Shown here piece by piece: positions 24,782 to 34,130 of a stretch of 64,000 bases of DNA. The stretch covers positions 124,001 through 188,000 of the forward strand of contig JAWKXU010000001.1 of NCBI GenBank assembly GCA_041396845.1. The letters run 5' to 3'. A model generated the notes under the pieces. That model saw only the letters and a program-made list of their open reading frames with translations. It was not told where the DNA came from and searched no databases. Source of the DNA: JAWKXU01 sp020446465 (GTDB taxonomy: Bacteria > Pseudomonadota > Alphaproteobacteria > Sphingomonadales > Sphingomonadaceae). Numbering within the stretch: the stretch's first letter is position 1; each line of letters begins with the position of its first letter. The position numbers and the translations under genes were made by a program.

Positions 24782-25276
24782 TCACCTAGGGAGCGTACGA
24801 GGGCTGGTCAAGCCCGCATGAAGATGTCGCACGCGCAATCCACTGATCGGGTCGCGCCAATCGGCTGCAACATCGAGCGCAGGCACCAGCACGAAGCCGC
24901 GTTCGCGAAAGCGGGAATGCGGAATAATCAGCCGCTCACTCGCCCACACTCCGCCAGACCATAACACGATATCAAGATCGAGGACGCGCGCGCTCCACAC
25001 TTGCCCGCGCCCGTGCCGCCGCCCGAAGCGGGCCTCTATCGCTTGCAGAAAATCCAGCATGGCATCAGGGCCAAGCGTGCTTTTCACGATGGCCGCGCCA
25101 TTGGCATAGCGGCGCCGCGACGGGCCGAGCGGTGCACTGTTCACAATGCGGGACGTTGCAACAACAGCACATTCCCTGCTGCCCAGCGCGGCAAAGGCTG
25201 CCCGCACGACATCGCGAGGCCGCCCGAACCGGGGATGACGAACGTTCGAGCCAAGCGCGACGAGGTAGCGGTTCAC
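24782..25276 (-). CDS. folK: 2-amino-4-hydroxy-6-hydroxymethyldihydropteridine pyrophosphokinase
   Basis: FolK transfers pyrophosphate from ATP to hydroxymethyl-dihydropterin in folate synthesis. The 164-residue chain has the N-terminal strand YLVALGSN, the conserved RGQVWSARVLDLDIVLW core with catalytic aspartates, and LIIPHSRFRERGFVLVPALD. A GTG at 25276 overlaps the aguB stop (GTGA) and is preceded by GAGGA, so I prefer it to the GTG at 25288. Last gene of rsmB-aguB-folK. Confidence 0.9.
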   Translation of the reverse strand: MNRYLVALGSNVRHPRFGRPRDVVRAAFAALGSRECAVVATSRIVNSAPLGPSRRRYANGAAIVKSTLGPDAMLDFLQAIEARFGRRHGRGQVWSARVLDLDIVLWSGGVWASERLIIPHSRFRERGFVLVPALDVAADWRDPISGLRVRHLHAGLTSPRTLPR

Positions 25277-26148
25277 TTGTCCTCGCACAGCCGTCCATAA
25301 AGCTGCGGCCTGCGATCACGAAAGAATCCCATTCCGGCCCGATGCGTTGTCGCACAGTCAAGATCGAGCGTCGCAGCCAGCACTCCGGTTTCCTCACCTC
25401 CAAAAGAAGCGACAAAATCGCCCCATTCGTCAGCGACGAAGCTGTGCCCATAGAAACGCTGGCCATCTTCGTCGCCAATCCGGTTGGCGGCGATCACGGG
25501 CATACAGTTCGATACGGCATGACCGATCATCGCCCGGCGCCACATCCGGCTGGTATCGAGTTCGGCATCGTATGGTTCAGAACCGATGGCGGTGGGAAAA
25601 AACAATACTTCCGCCCCCATAAGCGCCATGGCGCGCGCGCATTCGGGATACCACTGGTCCCAGCAAACCCCGACGCCAATCCGCGCCATGCCCCCCGTGT
25701 AAGGCACGTCCCAGACCTTGAACCCGTCATTGCCGGGACGAAAATAGAACTTTTCCTCATAGCCCGGCCCATCGGGAATATGGCTCTTGCGATAAGTGCC
25801 CATGATCGCACCATCAGGCCCGATCATGGCGAGCGTATTGTAGTAATGGTGGCCATCGCGTTCAAAAAAGCTGGTCGGTATCGTCACCTTCAACTTTGCG
25901 GCCAGCGCCTGCATGGCAATGACGGAGGGGTGTTCTGCCGTCGGGCGGGCGAGCGCGAACAGCGCCTCATCCTCTACCTTGCAGAAATAGGGGCCGGAAA
26001 ACAGTTCCGGCGGAAGGATGATTTGGGCGCCTTTCCCCGCCGCTTCTTCGACCAGCGCGGAAACGGCGGCGATGTTCGCGCCTTCATCCGCAAGGCCAAG
26101 GGGAAGCTGCAAGGCTGCGACAGTGAGGGTTCTGGCCATGCCTGCCAT
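25273..26148 (-). CDS. aguB: N-carbamoylputrescine amidase
   Basis: A 291-residue nitrilase-superfamily enzyme that hydrolyses N-carbamoylputrescine to putrescine, CO2 and ammonia in the agmatine route. The Glu-Lys-Cys triad is visible: Glu48 in ILPPELFSGPYF, Lys121 in YRKSHIPDGPGY, Cys162 in GVGVCWDQWYPE. Length matches AguB. The partner agmatine deiminase (aguA) is not in the window. It lies 54 bp after rsmB and overlaps folK by 4 bp, so expression as one unit is likely. Confidence 0.9.
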   Translation of the reverse strand: MAGMARTLTVAALQLPLGLADEGANIAAVSALVEEAAGKGAQIILPPELFSGPYFCKVEDEALFALARPTAEHPSVIAMQALAAKLKVTIPTSFFERDGHHYYNTLAMIGPDGAIMGTYRKSHIPDGPGYEEKFYFRPGNDGFKVWDVPYTGGMARIGVGVCWDQWYPECARAMALMGAEVLFFPTAIGSEPYDAELDTSRMWRRAMIGHAVSNCMPVIAANRIGDEDGQRFYGHSFVADEWGDFVASFGGEETGVLAATLDLDCATTHRAGMGFFRDRRPQLYGRLCEDK

Positions 26149-26201
26149 CTATGCCGCCGCACGCATATAGACAAGCGCGCGTGATACGCTCCGCGCGCGC
26201 T

Positions 26202-27434
26202 TTATTTGCGCCAGCGCGCGATGAAGAAACCATCAATGCCGCCGTGATCGGCCAGTTGCGATGGGTCAGTGCGGACATGGCCCGTTGCAGTGGGCGAAAC
26301 GCCCTGGGGCAATTCCTCACCGCGGACAGGATCGGGCGTCAATGCACAATGGCTGGCGATCTCTTCGCCTTCCTGTTGTTCCAGCGAACATGTCGCATAG
26401 ACGAGTGTGCCACCGGGTTTGCAGAACGTCACGGCGCGCTGCAACAGTTGTGCTTGCAATTCCGCCATCTCCGCAATCTGGCGTGGACCGATACGATGGA
26501 GAACATCAGGATGCCGGCGACAAGTGCCTGTGGCCGTGCAGGGCGCGTCGAGCAGAACCGCATCGAACGCCTCCGGCGCATCCCATTGCAGCGCATCGGC
26601 AGTCACAACGTCAGCATTCAGCCCCGTGCGGGCGAGATTCTGGCGCAGACGTTCGCAGCGCCGCGCGCTCATATCCAGCGCCGTAACCTGCCAGCCAGCC
26701 GCCGCAAGTTGCATGGTCTTGCCACCTGGAGCCGCACATAAATCCAGCACGCGGGCGCGATTGCCTTCGCCCAGCAATCGCGCGGGCAGACTGGCGGCAA
26801 TATCCTGCACCCACCATGCACCTTCGTCAAAGCCTGGCAGGTTTTCCACCGCAGACCCGCGCGCCAACCGCACATGGCCGGGCATCAACGATACGCCGCC
26901 AAGCCGCTCCGCCCATAGGCCCGTATCCGCATGAGTTTTAAGCGTCAGGTCAAGTGGAGGAGGCTCGGCCAGCGCAGCGGCAATAGCGGCAGCCCTGTCA
27001 CCCCACCGTGCGATGACAGCACCGGGCAGAGCAGGCGCGGGCGGCAAGGCAACGGCGCGCTTCACCAGTGCGGAAAAAACGCCATGCGCCAGCCGTCGCG
27101 GCCCACCAGCCAGCAACGGCAAGGCGGTCGCAATCACCGCGTGCGGCGGCGTATCCAGCCGCAACCACTGCGCCAGCATGATACGCAGAACGGCACGGGC
27201 CTTTGCATCGTCAGGAAGGCGCTGCCGGGTCGCGCTATCTATCAGGGCATCGAGGTCCACCAGCCAGCGCAAGACCTCGCCTGCAATGGCGCGGGCAAGC
27301 GCGCGATCCGGCCCACTGCGCAAGTGCTGCATGGCTGCCCCTGCCGCCTGATCCAGCGTTTCGCCACGCCGCAGCACGGCATCGCCCATTTTGAGCACGG
27401 CACGGCGCGCGGGAAGTCCGGGAATATCGACCAT
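26202..27434 (-). CDS. rsmB: 16S rRNA m5C methyltransferase, RsmB family
   Basis: The 410-residue protein combines an NusB-like helical N-terminus (ALARAIAGEVLRWLVDLDAL) with an SAM-binding Rossmann domain: VLDLCAAPGGKTMQLA, DMSARRCERLRQNL, and two catalytic cysteines in LLDAPCTATGTCRRHPD and TLVYATCSLEQQEGE. This is the RsmB/Fmu layout that methylates a 16S rRNA cytosine. The frame is open to 27578, but the ATG at 27434 gives the normal N-terminus and leaves room for the divergent sdhAF4 promoter. Confidence 0.88.
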   Translation of the reverse strand: MVDIPGLPARRAVLKMGDAVLRRGETLDQAAGAAMQHLRSGPDRALARAIAGEVLRWLVDLDALIDSATRQRLPDDAKARAVLRIMLAQWLRLDTPPHAVIATALPLLAGGPRRLAHGVFSALVKRAVALPPAPALPGAVIARWGDRAAAIAAALAEPPPLDLTLKTHADTGLWAERLGGVSLMPGHVRLARGSAVENLPGFDEGAWWVQDIAASLPARLLGEGNRARVLDLCAAPGGKTMQLAAAGWQVTALDMSARRCERLRQNLARTGLNADVVTADALQWDAPEAFDAVLLDAPCTATGTCRRHPDVLHRIGPRQIAEMAELQAQLLQRAVTFCKPGGTLVYATCSLEQQEGEEIASHCALTPDPVRGEELPQGVSPTATGHVRTDPSQLADHGGIDGFFIARWRK

Positions 27435-27490
27435 CGCGCGTCGCCCTATCCGCAATTGCAATCGAGCGCCAGCGGCCCCACAATAGGACC

Positions 27491-27658
27491 ATGACAAAGC
27501 CAGTAGCCAAACGCCCGGAAAAGTTCGTGAAGCCCAGTTACTGGAGCGATGCCCCCGCGCCCCGGCCCGAAGCCGCAAAACCGGGTAAAGACCCCGATGG
27601 CCTTTCGCCCACTCGCTATGGTGACTGGGTGAAGAACGGAATCGCTATCGATTTCTGA
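27491..27658 (+). CDS. SdhAF4/DUF1674 family, succinate dehydrogenase assembly factor
   Basis: A 55-residue protein whose C-terminus (LSPTRYGDWVKNGIAIDF) carries the DUF1674 signature PTRYGDW...DF found in the SdhA flavination chaperone SDHAF4. The N-terminus is lysine/proline rich and disordered, as in the family. It is divergent from rsmB (57 bp) and ends one base before the convergent hemH stop. Confidence 0.85.
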   Translation: MTKPVAKRPEKFVKPSYWSDAPAPRPEAAKPGKDPDGLSPTRYGDWVKNGIAIDF

Positions 27659-28663
27659 TCAGGCCCAGCCTGACAGTTCCCGCCGCACCAGTGATTCGAG
27701 CATATCCATGCCGGCGTTCCCTGCATTAAGGCAGGTGAGCGCGGCATAGTGCTGTCCGCCAGCCTCGATAAACTGGTCCTTGCCCCTGATCGCCAGCTCT
27801 TCCAGCGTTTCAAGGCAATCGGCTGAAAAGCCTGGCGCCGCAATGGCAAGCCGCCGCGTGCCTTTCTTCGCTTCGGCCTCCAGCACCGTATCCGTTGCCG
27901 GCTCCAGCCATTTGGCCCGCCCGAAGCGGGACTGGAACGTCACCTCTATCCGCAAGTCCTGTCGCCTCAATGCCTCTGCCAGCAGGCGGGCGGTCTTGTG
28001 GCACTGGCAATGGTAAGGGTCGCCAAGGTGGAGCGTGCGTTCCGGCATTCCGTGGAAACTGAGCAGCAAGACCTCTGGCACGAAATCCAGTGCATCGATC
28101 TGGCCGCCAATATCCTGCGCGAGGGCGGAGATATAGGCGGGGTCGTCATGATAAGCGGGCAAAGTGCGGACCGCTGGCTGCCAGCGCATCCGGGCGAGCG
28201 CGCCAGCAGCGCAATCCACCACTGTGGCAGTCGTCGCCGCGCTATATTGCGGATAAAGCGGGGCAAGGACAATCCGCTCACAGCCGGCATCCTTCATGGC
28301 GGCAAGCCGGCTTTCGATCGATGGCTGGCCATAACGCATGGCCCAGTCCACCTGAACGCCTTTGCCCAGCCGCGCCTGTAACGCTGCCGCCTGATCGGCA
28401 GTAATCACTGCAAGCGGGGAGCCACGCTCCGTCCAGACCTGTTGGTAGGCATGAGCGGATTTTTTGGGCCGGGTATTGAGGATAATCCCGCGCAGAATTG
28501 GTTGCCAGATGATCGCCGGGATTTCCACGACACGCCGGTCGGACAGGAACTCCTTCAGATACCGCTTCACTGCCGCAGGCGTTGGCACATCGGGCGTGCC
28601 GAGATTGACCAGAAGCACGCCCACGACGCCCGTTTTCACATCTGGATGATCTGCCGGTCGCAT
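27659..28663 (-). CDS. hemH: Ferrochelatase
   Basis: The 334-residue enzyme inserts Fe2+ into protoporphyrin IX, the last step of haem synthesis. It has VLLVNLGTPDVPTPAAVKRYL at the N-terminus, the catalytic histidine in LLSFHGMPERTL, PYHCQCHKTA, and the acidic metal path AAPGFSADCLETLEE. The ATG at 28663 overlaps the upstream stop (TGATG); a GTG three bases earlier is an alternative. It is the distal gene of mrp-iorB-hemH. Confidence 0.93.
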   Translation of the reverse strand: MRPADHPDVKTGVVGVLLVNLGTPDVPTPAAVKRYLKEFLSDRRVVEIPAIIWQPILRGIILNTRPKKSAHAYQQVWTERGSPLAVITADQAAALQARLGKGVQVDWAMRYGQPSIESRLAAMKDAGCERIVLAPLYPQYSAATTATVVDCAAGALARMRWQPAVRTLPAYHDDPAYISALAQDIGGQIDALDFVPEVLLLSFHGMPERTLHLGDPYHCQCHKTARLLAEALRRQDLRIEVTFQSRFGRAKWLEPATDTVLEAEAKKGTRRLAIAAPGFSADCLETLEELAIRGKDQFIEAGGQHYAALTCLNAGNAGMDMLESLVRRELSGWA

Positions 28664-30945
28664 CACAGTCCGTCCGAAAGCAGCGGCAATCGGCGCAGAC
28701 GCAAGCCTGTCGCCGAATAGAGCGCATTGGCAATGGCAGGGGCTGCCACTGCCACACCCAGCTCACCGGGGTCGAAAGGTTCTGCCGCGCTGTCCATGAA
28801 CGCGACTTCTATCGTGGGACAATCGCGCAGCAAGGGTAATTGCAGGCTGCCAAGGCGTGATTTGTCCGGAAACCCCTTGGAATAAGACACGCCGGCCCCC
28901 AGCGCGAGGCCGATGCCGAAAATCAGCCCTCCTTCGATCTGCTGACGCGCGATGTCGAGATTGAGGATCCGGCCAATGTCGACGACGGCCACCATCTTTT
29001 CCACCTGCACCCCGCCTTCACCGCGGCGCGCGGTCGCAACAGTTGCAATGCAGCCGCCCGTTTCAAGGTCGCCCATGCGGTGACAGGCGACACCTTGCCC
29101 GCTGCGATCCACACCGCCATCCCACCCGGCCAGACGCGCCGCCCGTTGCAGACATTCAGCCAGGCGCAAATCCCCGCCCAGCATCTGCATCCGGTAGGAA
29201 AGCGGTTCGCGCTTTTGCCAATGGGCCAGTTCGTCAATGAAACTTTCCGTGCAGAACGCGGTATAACCATGTGCGTTCGCCCGCATCCGACCCGCGGGCA
29301 AATGCGTCGTTACGGGAACGTGATCGATTGCGACATTGGCAATGGAATAGGCAGGCATGGCCCCTTCCAGAGACATCGCATCGACCTTTCCCGCTGCCTG
29401 TTCCATCGCTGCCGCAGGGGTCAGGTTGTCAAACAGGCGATGGCCAAACTCCAGCGCGCTGGCTGGCGTTGCATAACGCGCGCGCATGGCCGTAATCGTG
29501 CCGTCAGGCGTTGTCCGCGCTGACAGAACGGCAGCGGCGGGCGGGCGCGGGCGTGTCGTCACTTGTTCCTGCCAGCGCGAATAGATGAGCTGGATCGGTC
29601 GCCCGGCCTCACGCGCGATGAGGGCTGCTTCCACGGCGTGATCATGCTCCAGCCGCGCATCGAAACTGCCACCTGCCGGGACGGGATAGAGCACGACGTC
29701 CGTTTCATCCATGTCGAGCGCAGCAGCAGCGGCCCGGCGGGCCTGCTCCGGCGCCTGACTGGCAAGCCACAGTTCCAGCTTTCCATCGGTCAGCCGCGCA
29801 GTGACAGCCGCCGTTTCAAGCCCGGCGTGAATGGCAGGCGCGATGTCGTAGCGGGCAGCGTAGGACGGCTTGTCGCCAAGCGGTTCATCCCCGTCACCGC
29901 GCGAAGCAACCCGCTGCGGCGCACCGCGTCGCACAGCCTTATCCAATGCTTCGTCAATATCGAGCGAATCGGGCGTGTCCGCCGCATTGAAACGCGGCGT
30001 CATGGCTGAAAGAACCTTTTCCGCCGTCCACCAGCTTGTCGCTACAGCAGCCAGCCAGCGTTTGCCGCGCACCACTTTCAAAAGCCCGCGGATACCGGCG
30101 GCCGAGGCCTTGTCGAAGTTGGCAAGTTCCGCCATCGGCAAGGGGCCGTGACGGATCGCGGCAAAGGCAAGGTCAGGCAAGCGCACATCGCCTGCAAACA
30201 GGTATGTCCCATCGACCTTGGACGGCAGATCGAGCCGGGGGAAGGCCGGTTCCACAACCGATTCTATCGCATCGGGCAGGGGGGAGGGGTGCTCTGCCGG
30301 ATCATCCGCCCGTAACGGCGGCAACGACGGCGGGGACAGCTCCGCCGCTTCTGCCGCCAGTTCACCAAAGCGCAGCAGCTTCTTGCCGTGAACGATAAAG
30401 CCAGCGTCAGCCTCGCACTCTTCCCAGGCCACGCCCCAGCGTCTGGCCGCAGCCATCGCCAGCAGTGCCCGTGCGCTGGCGGCAGCTTCGCGGCAGGGCT
30501 GTTCGTAAGCCTTTAACGACGTGCCATCGGCTGTGGCCATGAAACGGCGGGTTTCGGCAAAACGGCGTGTCAGCCAGTCATCCGGTTCATCTGTGAGCGA
30601 TGGCAGACCCGGTTCCCACAAGGGCGCCCAGCGCGCAGCCAGCACACAATTGGGATAGGCTCCGCTGACAGGGGCCGGCTCCACCGCGATCTGGCGCCAG
30701 TCTGCGCCCAGTTCCATCGCCACGATTTGCGGCAGGATAGTGGAAATGCCTTGCCCCATTTCAAGCTGGGGGACCGCAACCGTGACCATGCCATCGGCCG
30801 CAATCTTGATCCAGGCACCGAAAGCCACCTCATCGCGCCCCGGAGAAAGTGGCAGGGCAAAGCGGTGCGGACGCAAGGCATAGGCAACAACCAGCCCCCC
30901 ACCGACTGCAGCCCCAACCAGCAATCCGCGGCGCGTAATCCCCAT
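28663..30945 (-). CDS. iorB: Molybdopterin-binding oxidoreductase, isoquinoline oxidoreductase beta-subunit type, orphan
   Basis: The 760-residue protein resembles IorB-like large subunits of the xanthine dehydrogenase family, which bind molybdenum cofactor and hydroxylate N-heterocycles or oxidise aldehydes. A twin-arginine signal (MGITRRGLLVGAAVGGGLVV) implies export folded. EMGQGISTILPQIVAMELGA near residue 65 and DIGRILNLDIARQQIEGGLI toward the C-terminus are family segments. No two-iron-sulphur small subunit or electron acceptor gene adjoins it; the neighbours are mrp, which handles Fe-S, and hemH. The substrate is unknown. Confidence 0.82.
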   Translation of the reverse strand: MGITRRGLLVGAAVGGGLVVAYALRPHRFALPLSPGRDEVAFGAWIKIAADGMVTVAVPQLEMGQGISTILPQIVAMELGADWRQIAVEPAPVSGAYPNCVLAARWAPLWEPGLPSLTDEPDDWLTRRFAETRRFMATADGTSLKAYEQPCREAAASARALLAMAAARRWGVAWEECEADAGFIVHGKKLLRFGELAAEAAELSPPSLPPLRADDPAEHPSPLPDAIESVVEPAFPRLDLPSKVDGTYLFAGDVRLPDLAFAAIRHGPLPMAELANFDKASAAGIRGLLKVVRGKRWLAAVATSWWTAEKVLSAMTPRFNAADTPDSLDIDEALDKAVRRGAPQRVASRGDGDEPLGDKPSYAARYDIAPAIHAGLETAAVTARLTDGKLELWLASQAPEQARRAAAAALDMDETDVVLYPVPAGGSFDARLEHDHAVEAALIAREAGRPIQLIYSRWQEQVTTRPRPPAAAVLSARTTPDGTITAMRARYATPASALEFGHRLFDNLTPAAAMEQAAGKVDAMSLEGAMPAYSIANVAIDHVPVTTHLPAGRMRANAHGYTAFCTESFIDELAHWQKREPLSYRMQMLGGDLRLAECLQRAARLAGWDGGVDRSGQGVACHRMGDLETGGCIATVATARRGEGGVQVEKMVAVVDIGRILNLDIARQQIEGGLIFGIGLALGAGVSYSKGFPDKSRLGSLQLPLLRDCPTIEVAFMDSAAEPFDPGELGVAVAAPAIANALYSATGLRLRRLPLLSDGL

Positions 30946-30949
30946 CGGT

Positions 30950-31903
30950 TCAGGTCATCCAGTCCGCCAGCCGCGCGGCAATCTGCCGGAACGCATCGCC
31001 TTCCGGCCCGTCGGCAGCGGCAGGTGGTGTCCCCGCATCACTGGCCTCGCGAATATGCAGCGTCAGCGGGATCCGCCCAAGAAACGGCAAGCCCATGTCA
31101 GCAGCGGCAGCCTCGGCCCCGCCCTGTCCGAACGGATCGCTGCCCTTGCCGCAATGCGGGCAAAGATAGCCGGCCATGTTTTCGACCAGACCAACGATCG
31201 GCACCCCGACATGATCGAACAGGTGGATGGCGCGCCGCGCATCGATCAGCGCCAGATCCTGCGGCGTGGAAATGATGATTGCACCATCGGGGCGATACCG
31301 CTGGATCATGGTAAGCTGGATATCGCCCGTGCCGGGCGGCAAGTCCACCAGCAACACTTCAACGTCGCCCCAGTCTGCATCGAGCAACTGGCCAAGCGCA
31401 CCAGCCGCCATCGGCCCGCGCCAGGCGACTGATTTGCCCGGCTCCACTAGGTTGCCCATGGAAAGCACGCGTACGCCTTCGGGACCATCGAGCGGGATCA
31501 ACTGCTTTTCAACCGCGCCGGGCCTTTTGCCTTCGCTCGCCAGCAGGCGCGCCTGCGATGGCCCGTAAATGTCCGCATCGACTACGCCGACCTTGCGGCC
31601 TTGCCGGGCGAGCGCAATCGCCAGATTGGCTGTCAGCGTCGATTTGCCAACGCCGCCCTTGCCTGAACCGACAGCGATGATCTTGCGCTTCGGCTTTTCC
31701 CCGGTGAGCGCCACGCGCAGTTCGGAAATGTCTTCGCGCCCTTCCAGCGCGCTGCGCGTTTCAGCCTCCAGCACCGCGCGTTCTGCCGCGCCCAGCCCTT
31801 CGGCATCAATGACAAGTGTGACAGCGCCGCCCGAAGCGCGCGCGGTCTGCAGCCGGTGCGAAATAGCCTCCGGCAAGAGCGATTTGAGTGTGTTAACGTC
31901 CAT
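30950..31903 (-). CDS. mrp: Mrp/ApbC Fe-S cluster carrier ATPase
   Basis: The 317-residue P-loop ATPase carries and transfers Fe-S clusters. An N-terminal DUF59/MIP18-like domain (residues 1-90) precedes the deviant Walker A GSGKGGVGKSTLTANLA, VDADIYGPSQARLL, and the C-terminal CxxC pair YLCPHCG. The frame is open far upstream to 32380, but that part lies opposite hflK; MDVNTLKSLLPEAI at 31903 is the normal start. It is divergent from hflK across 73 bp. Confidence 0.93.
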   Translation of the reverse strand: MDVNTLKSLLPEAISHRLQTARASGGAVTLVIDAEGLGAAERAVLEAETRSALEGREDISELRVALTGEKPKRKIIAVGSGKGGVGKSTLTANLAIALARQGRKVGVVDADIYGPSQARLLASEGKRPGAVEKQLIPLDGPEGVRVLSMGNLVEPGKSVAWRGPMAAGALGQLLDADWGDVEVLLVDLPPGTGDIQLTMIQRYRPDGAIIISTPQDLALIDARRAIHLFDHVGVPIVGLVENMAGYLCPHCGKGSDPFGQGGAEAAAADMGLPFLGRIPLTLHIREASDAGTPPAAADGPEGDAFRQIAARLADWMT

Positions 31904-31976
31904 CCTGGGTGCTTCCCTAACGAAATTCACGCAAGAGGCACTGTTTTTGTGACATTCCGTCCCTATAAAAGATGAC

Positions 31977-33188
31977 ATGAGACGAACGGACGGTATTTTG
32001 GGGAACGGTTTTCTGGGCCGGATTGCATTGGCAATGGCTGGCAAGCGCAGCCCGTGGGGCGGCAAGCCCGGCGGCGGGTCTGACGATGGCGGCAATCCCG
32101 GCAGCGACGATGGCGACGGGAAAAGCGGCGATTCGAAACCGAGCGGCCCGCGCAACCCCTGGCTGCCCGGTGGCGGCAGTGGTGGAACAGGCGGCAAGGA
32201 TAACGAACCGCGCCGATCAGCCAGTATCGAGGATATTTTCCGCACACGCGGGCCGGAAGGGCCAAGGCGCGGGACAGGCGGCCCCGGTGGCCCCGGCTTT
32301 CGCCTGCCCGAACGTCCCGGCGGGGGGAGCTGGTTCCCGCTTCTTGCCGCGGCGATCGTTGTTGTCTGGCTGGGCGTCACCAGTTTTCACCAGATCGGCC
32401 CTAAACAGCGCGGTATCGTCACCACGCTGGGGCGTTATTCCCATACCATTACGCCGGGTATTTCCCTGACCTTCCCGTGGCCGATCCAGAACGTCGAGGT
32501 TACGGATGTCACCTCCATCCGGCGCGAAACAATCCCCGAAGGCGAAGCGGAAAAGCTGATGTTGACGGGCGACCAGAATCTGGTCGATCTGTCCTACCTC
32601 ATTCGCTGGAACATCAAGGATCTGAAACTCTACAAGTTCCAGCTTGCCGAACCTGACCAGACAGTGCGCGAAGTGGCCGAAGCCGCCATGCGCGCCTCAG
32701 TCGCTGAAAAGTCGCTGAACGAGGTGCTATCGGGCGCAGGCCGGGCCGCGATCGAGCAGCGCGTGCGTAACCGTATGCAGGCGATACTCGATGCTTATCG
32801 TTCCGGCGTCGCCGTGCAGGGCATCGACATCAAGAAGACCGATCCGCCAGGGCGCGTGGTCGATGCTTTCAAGGGCGTGTCGGCAGCGCAGCAGGACGCG
32901 CAGACCGAAGTCAACCGCGCGCAAGCCTGGGCGCAGCAACTTCTGGCCCGCGCGCAAGGCGATGCCGCCGCCTTCGACAAGGTTTACGAACAGTATCGCC
33001 TTGCCCCCGAAGTGACCCGGCGGCGCATGTATTATGAAACGATGGAGCGGGTGCTGAGCGAAACCGACAAGACCATCATCGAAACCCGTGGTGTCGTGCC
33101 TTATCTGGCTGTTCCACCGGGCCGTCAGGCAGGCGATGCGGTGACAGTGACGCCGCCCGCTGCCAACACAGCCAAGCAGGGGAACTGA
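31977..33188 (+). CDS. hflK: FtsH protease modulator HflK
   Basis: The 403-residue SPFH/prohibitin protein forms the membrane HflKC complex that surrounds FtsH. A Gly/Asp-rich cytoplasmic N-terminus (~110 residues) leads to a single transmembrane helix (WFPLLAAAIVVVWLGV) and the SPFH domain (PKQRGIVTTLGRYSHTITPG, YLIRWNIKDLKLYKF). An internal ATG at 32037 (MAGKRSPWGG) is a plausible alternative start. hflC follows 4 bp later. Confidence 0.92.
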   Translation: MRRTDGILGNGFLGRIALAMAGKRSPWGGKPGGGSDDGGNPGSDDGDGKSGDSKPSGPRNPWLPGGGSGGTGGKDNEPRRSASIEDIFRTRGPEGPRRGTGGPGGPGFRLPERPGGGSWFPLLAAAIVVVWLGVTSFHQIGPKQRGIVTTLGRYSHTITPGISLTFPWPIQNVEVTDVTSIRRETIPEGEAEKLMLTGDQNLVDLSYLIRWNIKDLKLYKFQLAEPDQTVREVAEAAMRASVAEKSLNEVLSGAGRAAIEQRVRNRMQAILDAYRSGVAVQGIDIKKTDPPGRVVDAFKGVSAAQQDAQTEVNRAQAWAQQLLARAQGDAAAFDKVYEQYRLAPEVTRRRMYYETMERVLSETDKTIIETRGVVPYLAVPPGRQAGDAVTVTPPAANTAKQGN

Positions 33189-33192
33189 ACCG

Positions 33193-34038
33193 ATGGAAGA
33201 GTTCTGGAATAATCACAAACTGTCCATTGTCGCCATCCTCGCCCTTGCCATTGCCACGATGGCAAGCGTGGTGGTGGTCCCCGAAACGCAGCAGGCTGTT
33301 GTCGTGCGAACAGGTGAGCCGGTCCGCGTCATCAACCGTTTCCGGCCCAACACCGATTTTGGACGGACGGGCGCCGGGCTTGTTTTCCGCATTCCGTTTT
33401 TCGAACAGGTCCAGCGCGTCGACAAGCGCGTGCTCTCGGTCGAAATGCAGCGCCAGCAAGTGTTGTCGAGCGACCAACAGCGGTTGGAAGTGGATGCGTA
33501 TGCCCGCTTCCGCATCATCGACCCGGTCCGCATGGTGGAAACTGCCGGGACAGAAGAAATGGTGGCTGAACAGCTCCAGCCGATTCTGATGTCAGTCCTG
33601 CGTCAGGAACTTGGGCGCCGGTCCTTCGCCTCGTTGCTGACCGCAGATCGTGGCACGGCCATGAAAAACATCCGCGAAAATCTGGACAAGGAAGCGCGCG
33701 AATATGGCGCACAAGTGATCGACGTGCGAATCAAGCGCGCCGACCTGCCCGACGGAACGCCGCTGGAATCCGCCTTCACCCGGATGCAGACTGCCCGCGA
33801 TCAGGAAGCTGCGACCATTCGTGCCCAGGGCCGCAAGAACGCGCAGATCATCCGTGCCGAAGCCGAAGCGCAAGCCGCCAAGGTCTATGCCCAGAGCTTC
33901 GGGAAAGACCCGCAGTTCTATGATTTCTACCGCGCCATGCAGAGCTATGACACGACGTTCGGCACCGGAACGGGCGCAAGTTCGATCATTATGTCACCAG
34001 ACAACGAATATCTTCGCCAGTTCCGGGGGAACAGGTAA
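33193..34038 (+). CDS. hflC: FtsH protease modulator HflC
   Basis: The 281-residue partner of HflK has an N-terminal signal-anchor (LSIVAILALAIATMASVVVV), then the SPFH domain (TQQAVVVRTGEPVRVI, RVDKRVLSVEMQRQQVLSSD, YARFRIIDPVRMV) and a helical, alanine-rich coiled region (AEAEAQAAKVYAQSFGKDP). It continues the hflK operon and precedes degP by 92 bp, a common arrangement for membrane quality control. Confidence 0.93.
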   Translation: MEEFWNNHKLSIVAILALAIATMASVVVVPETQQAVVVRTGEPVRVINRFRPNTDFGRTGAGLVFRIPFFEQVQRVDKRVLSVEMQRQQVLSSDQQRLEVDAYARFRIIDPVRMVETAGTEEMVAEQLQPILMSVLRQELGRRSFASLLTADRGTAMKNIRENLDKEAREYGAQVIDVRIKRADLPDGTPLESAFTRMQTARDQEAATIRAQGRKNAQIIRAEAEAQAAKVYAQSFGKDPQFYDFYRAMQSYDTTFGTGTGASSIIMSPDNEYLRQFRGNR

Positions 34039-34130
34039 TCTATTCAAACTGCGTTCAGGCCGGAAAGCGTGAATCAAGGCGCGAATGTCGGGGCGGCGTG
34101 GCCGCCCGCAACTGAAAGGAACGAGAGGAC

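Noticed and set aside
31904..32380. N-terminal extension of mrp to 476 residues
   Set aside because: It lies opposite hflK, is Pro/Ser-rich and is not part of the Mrp family; the ATG at 31903 gives the normal length.
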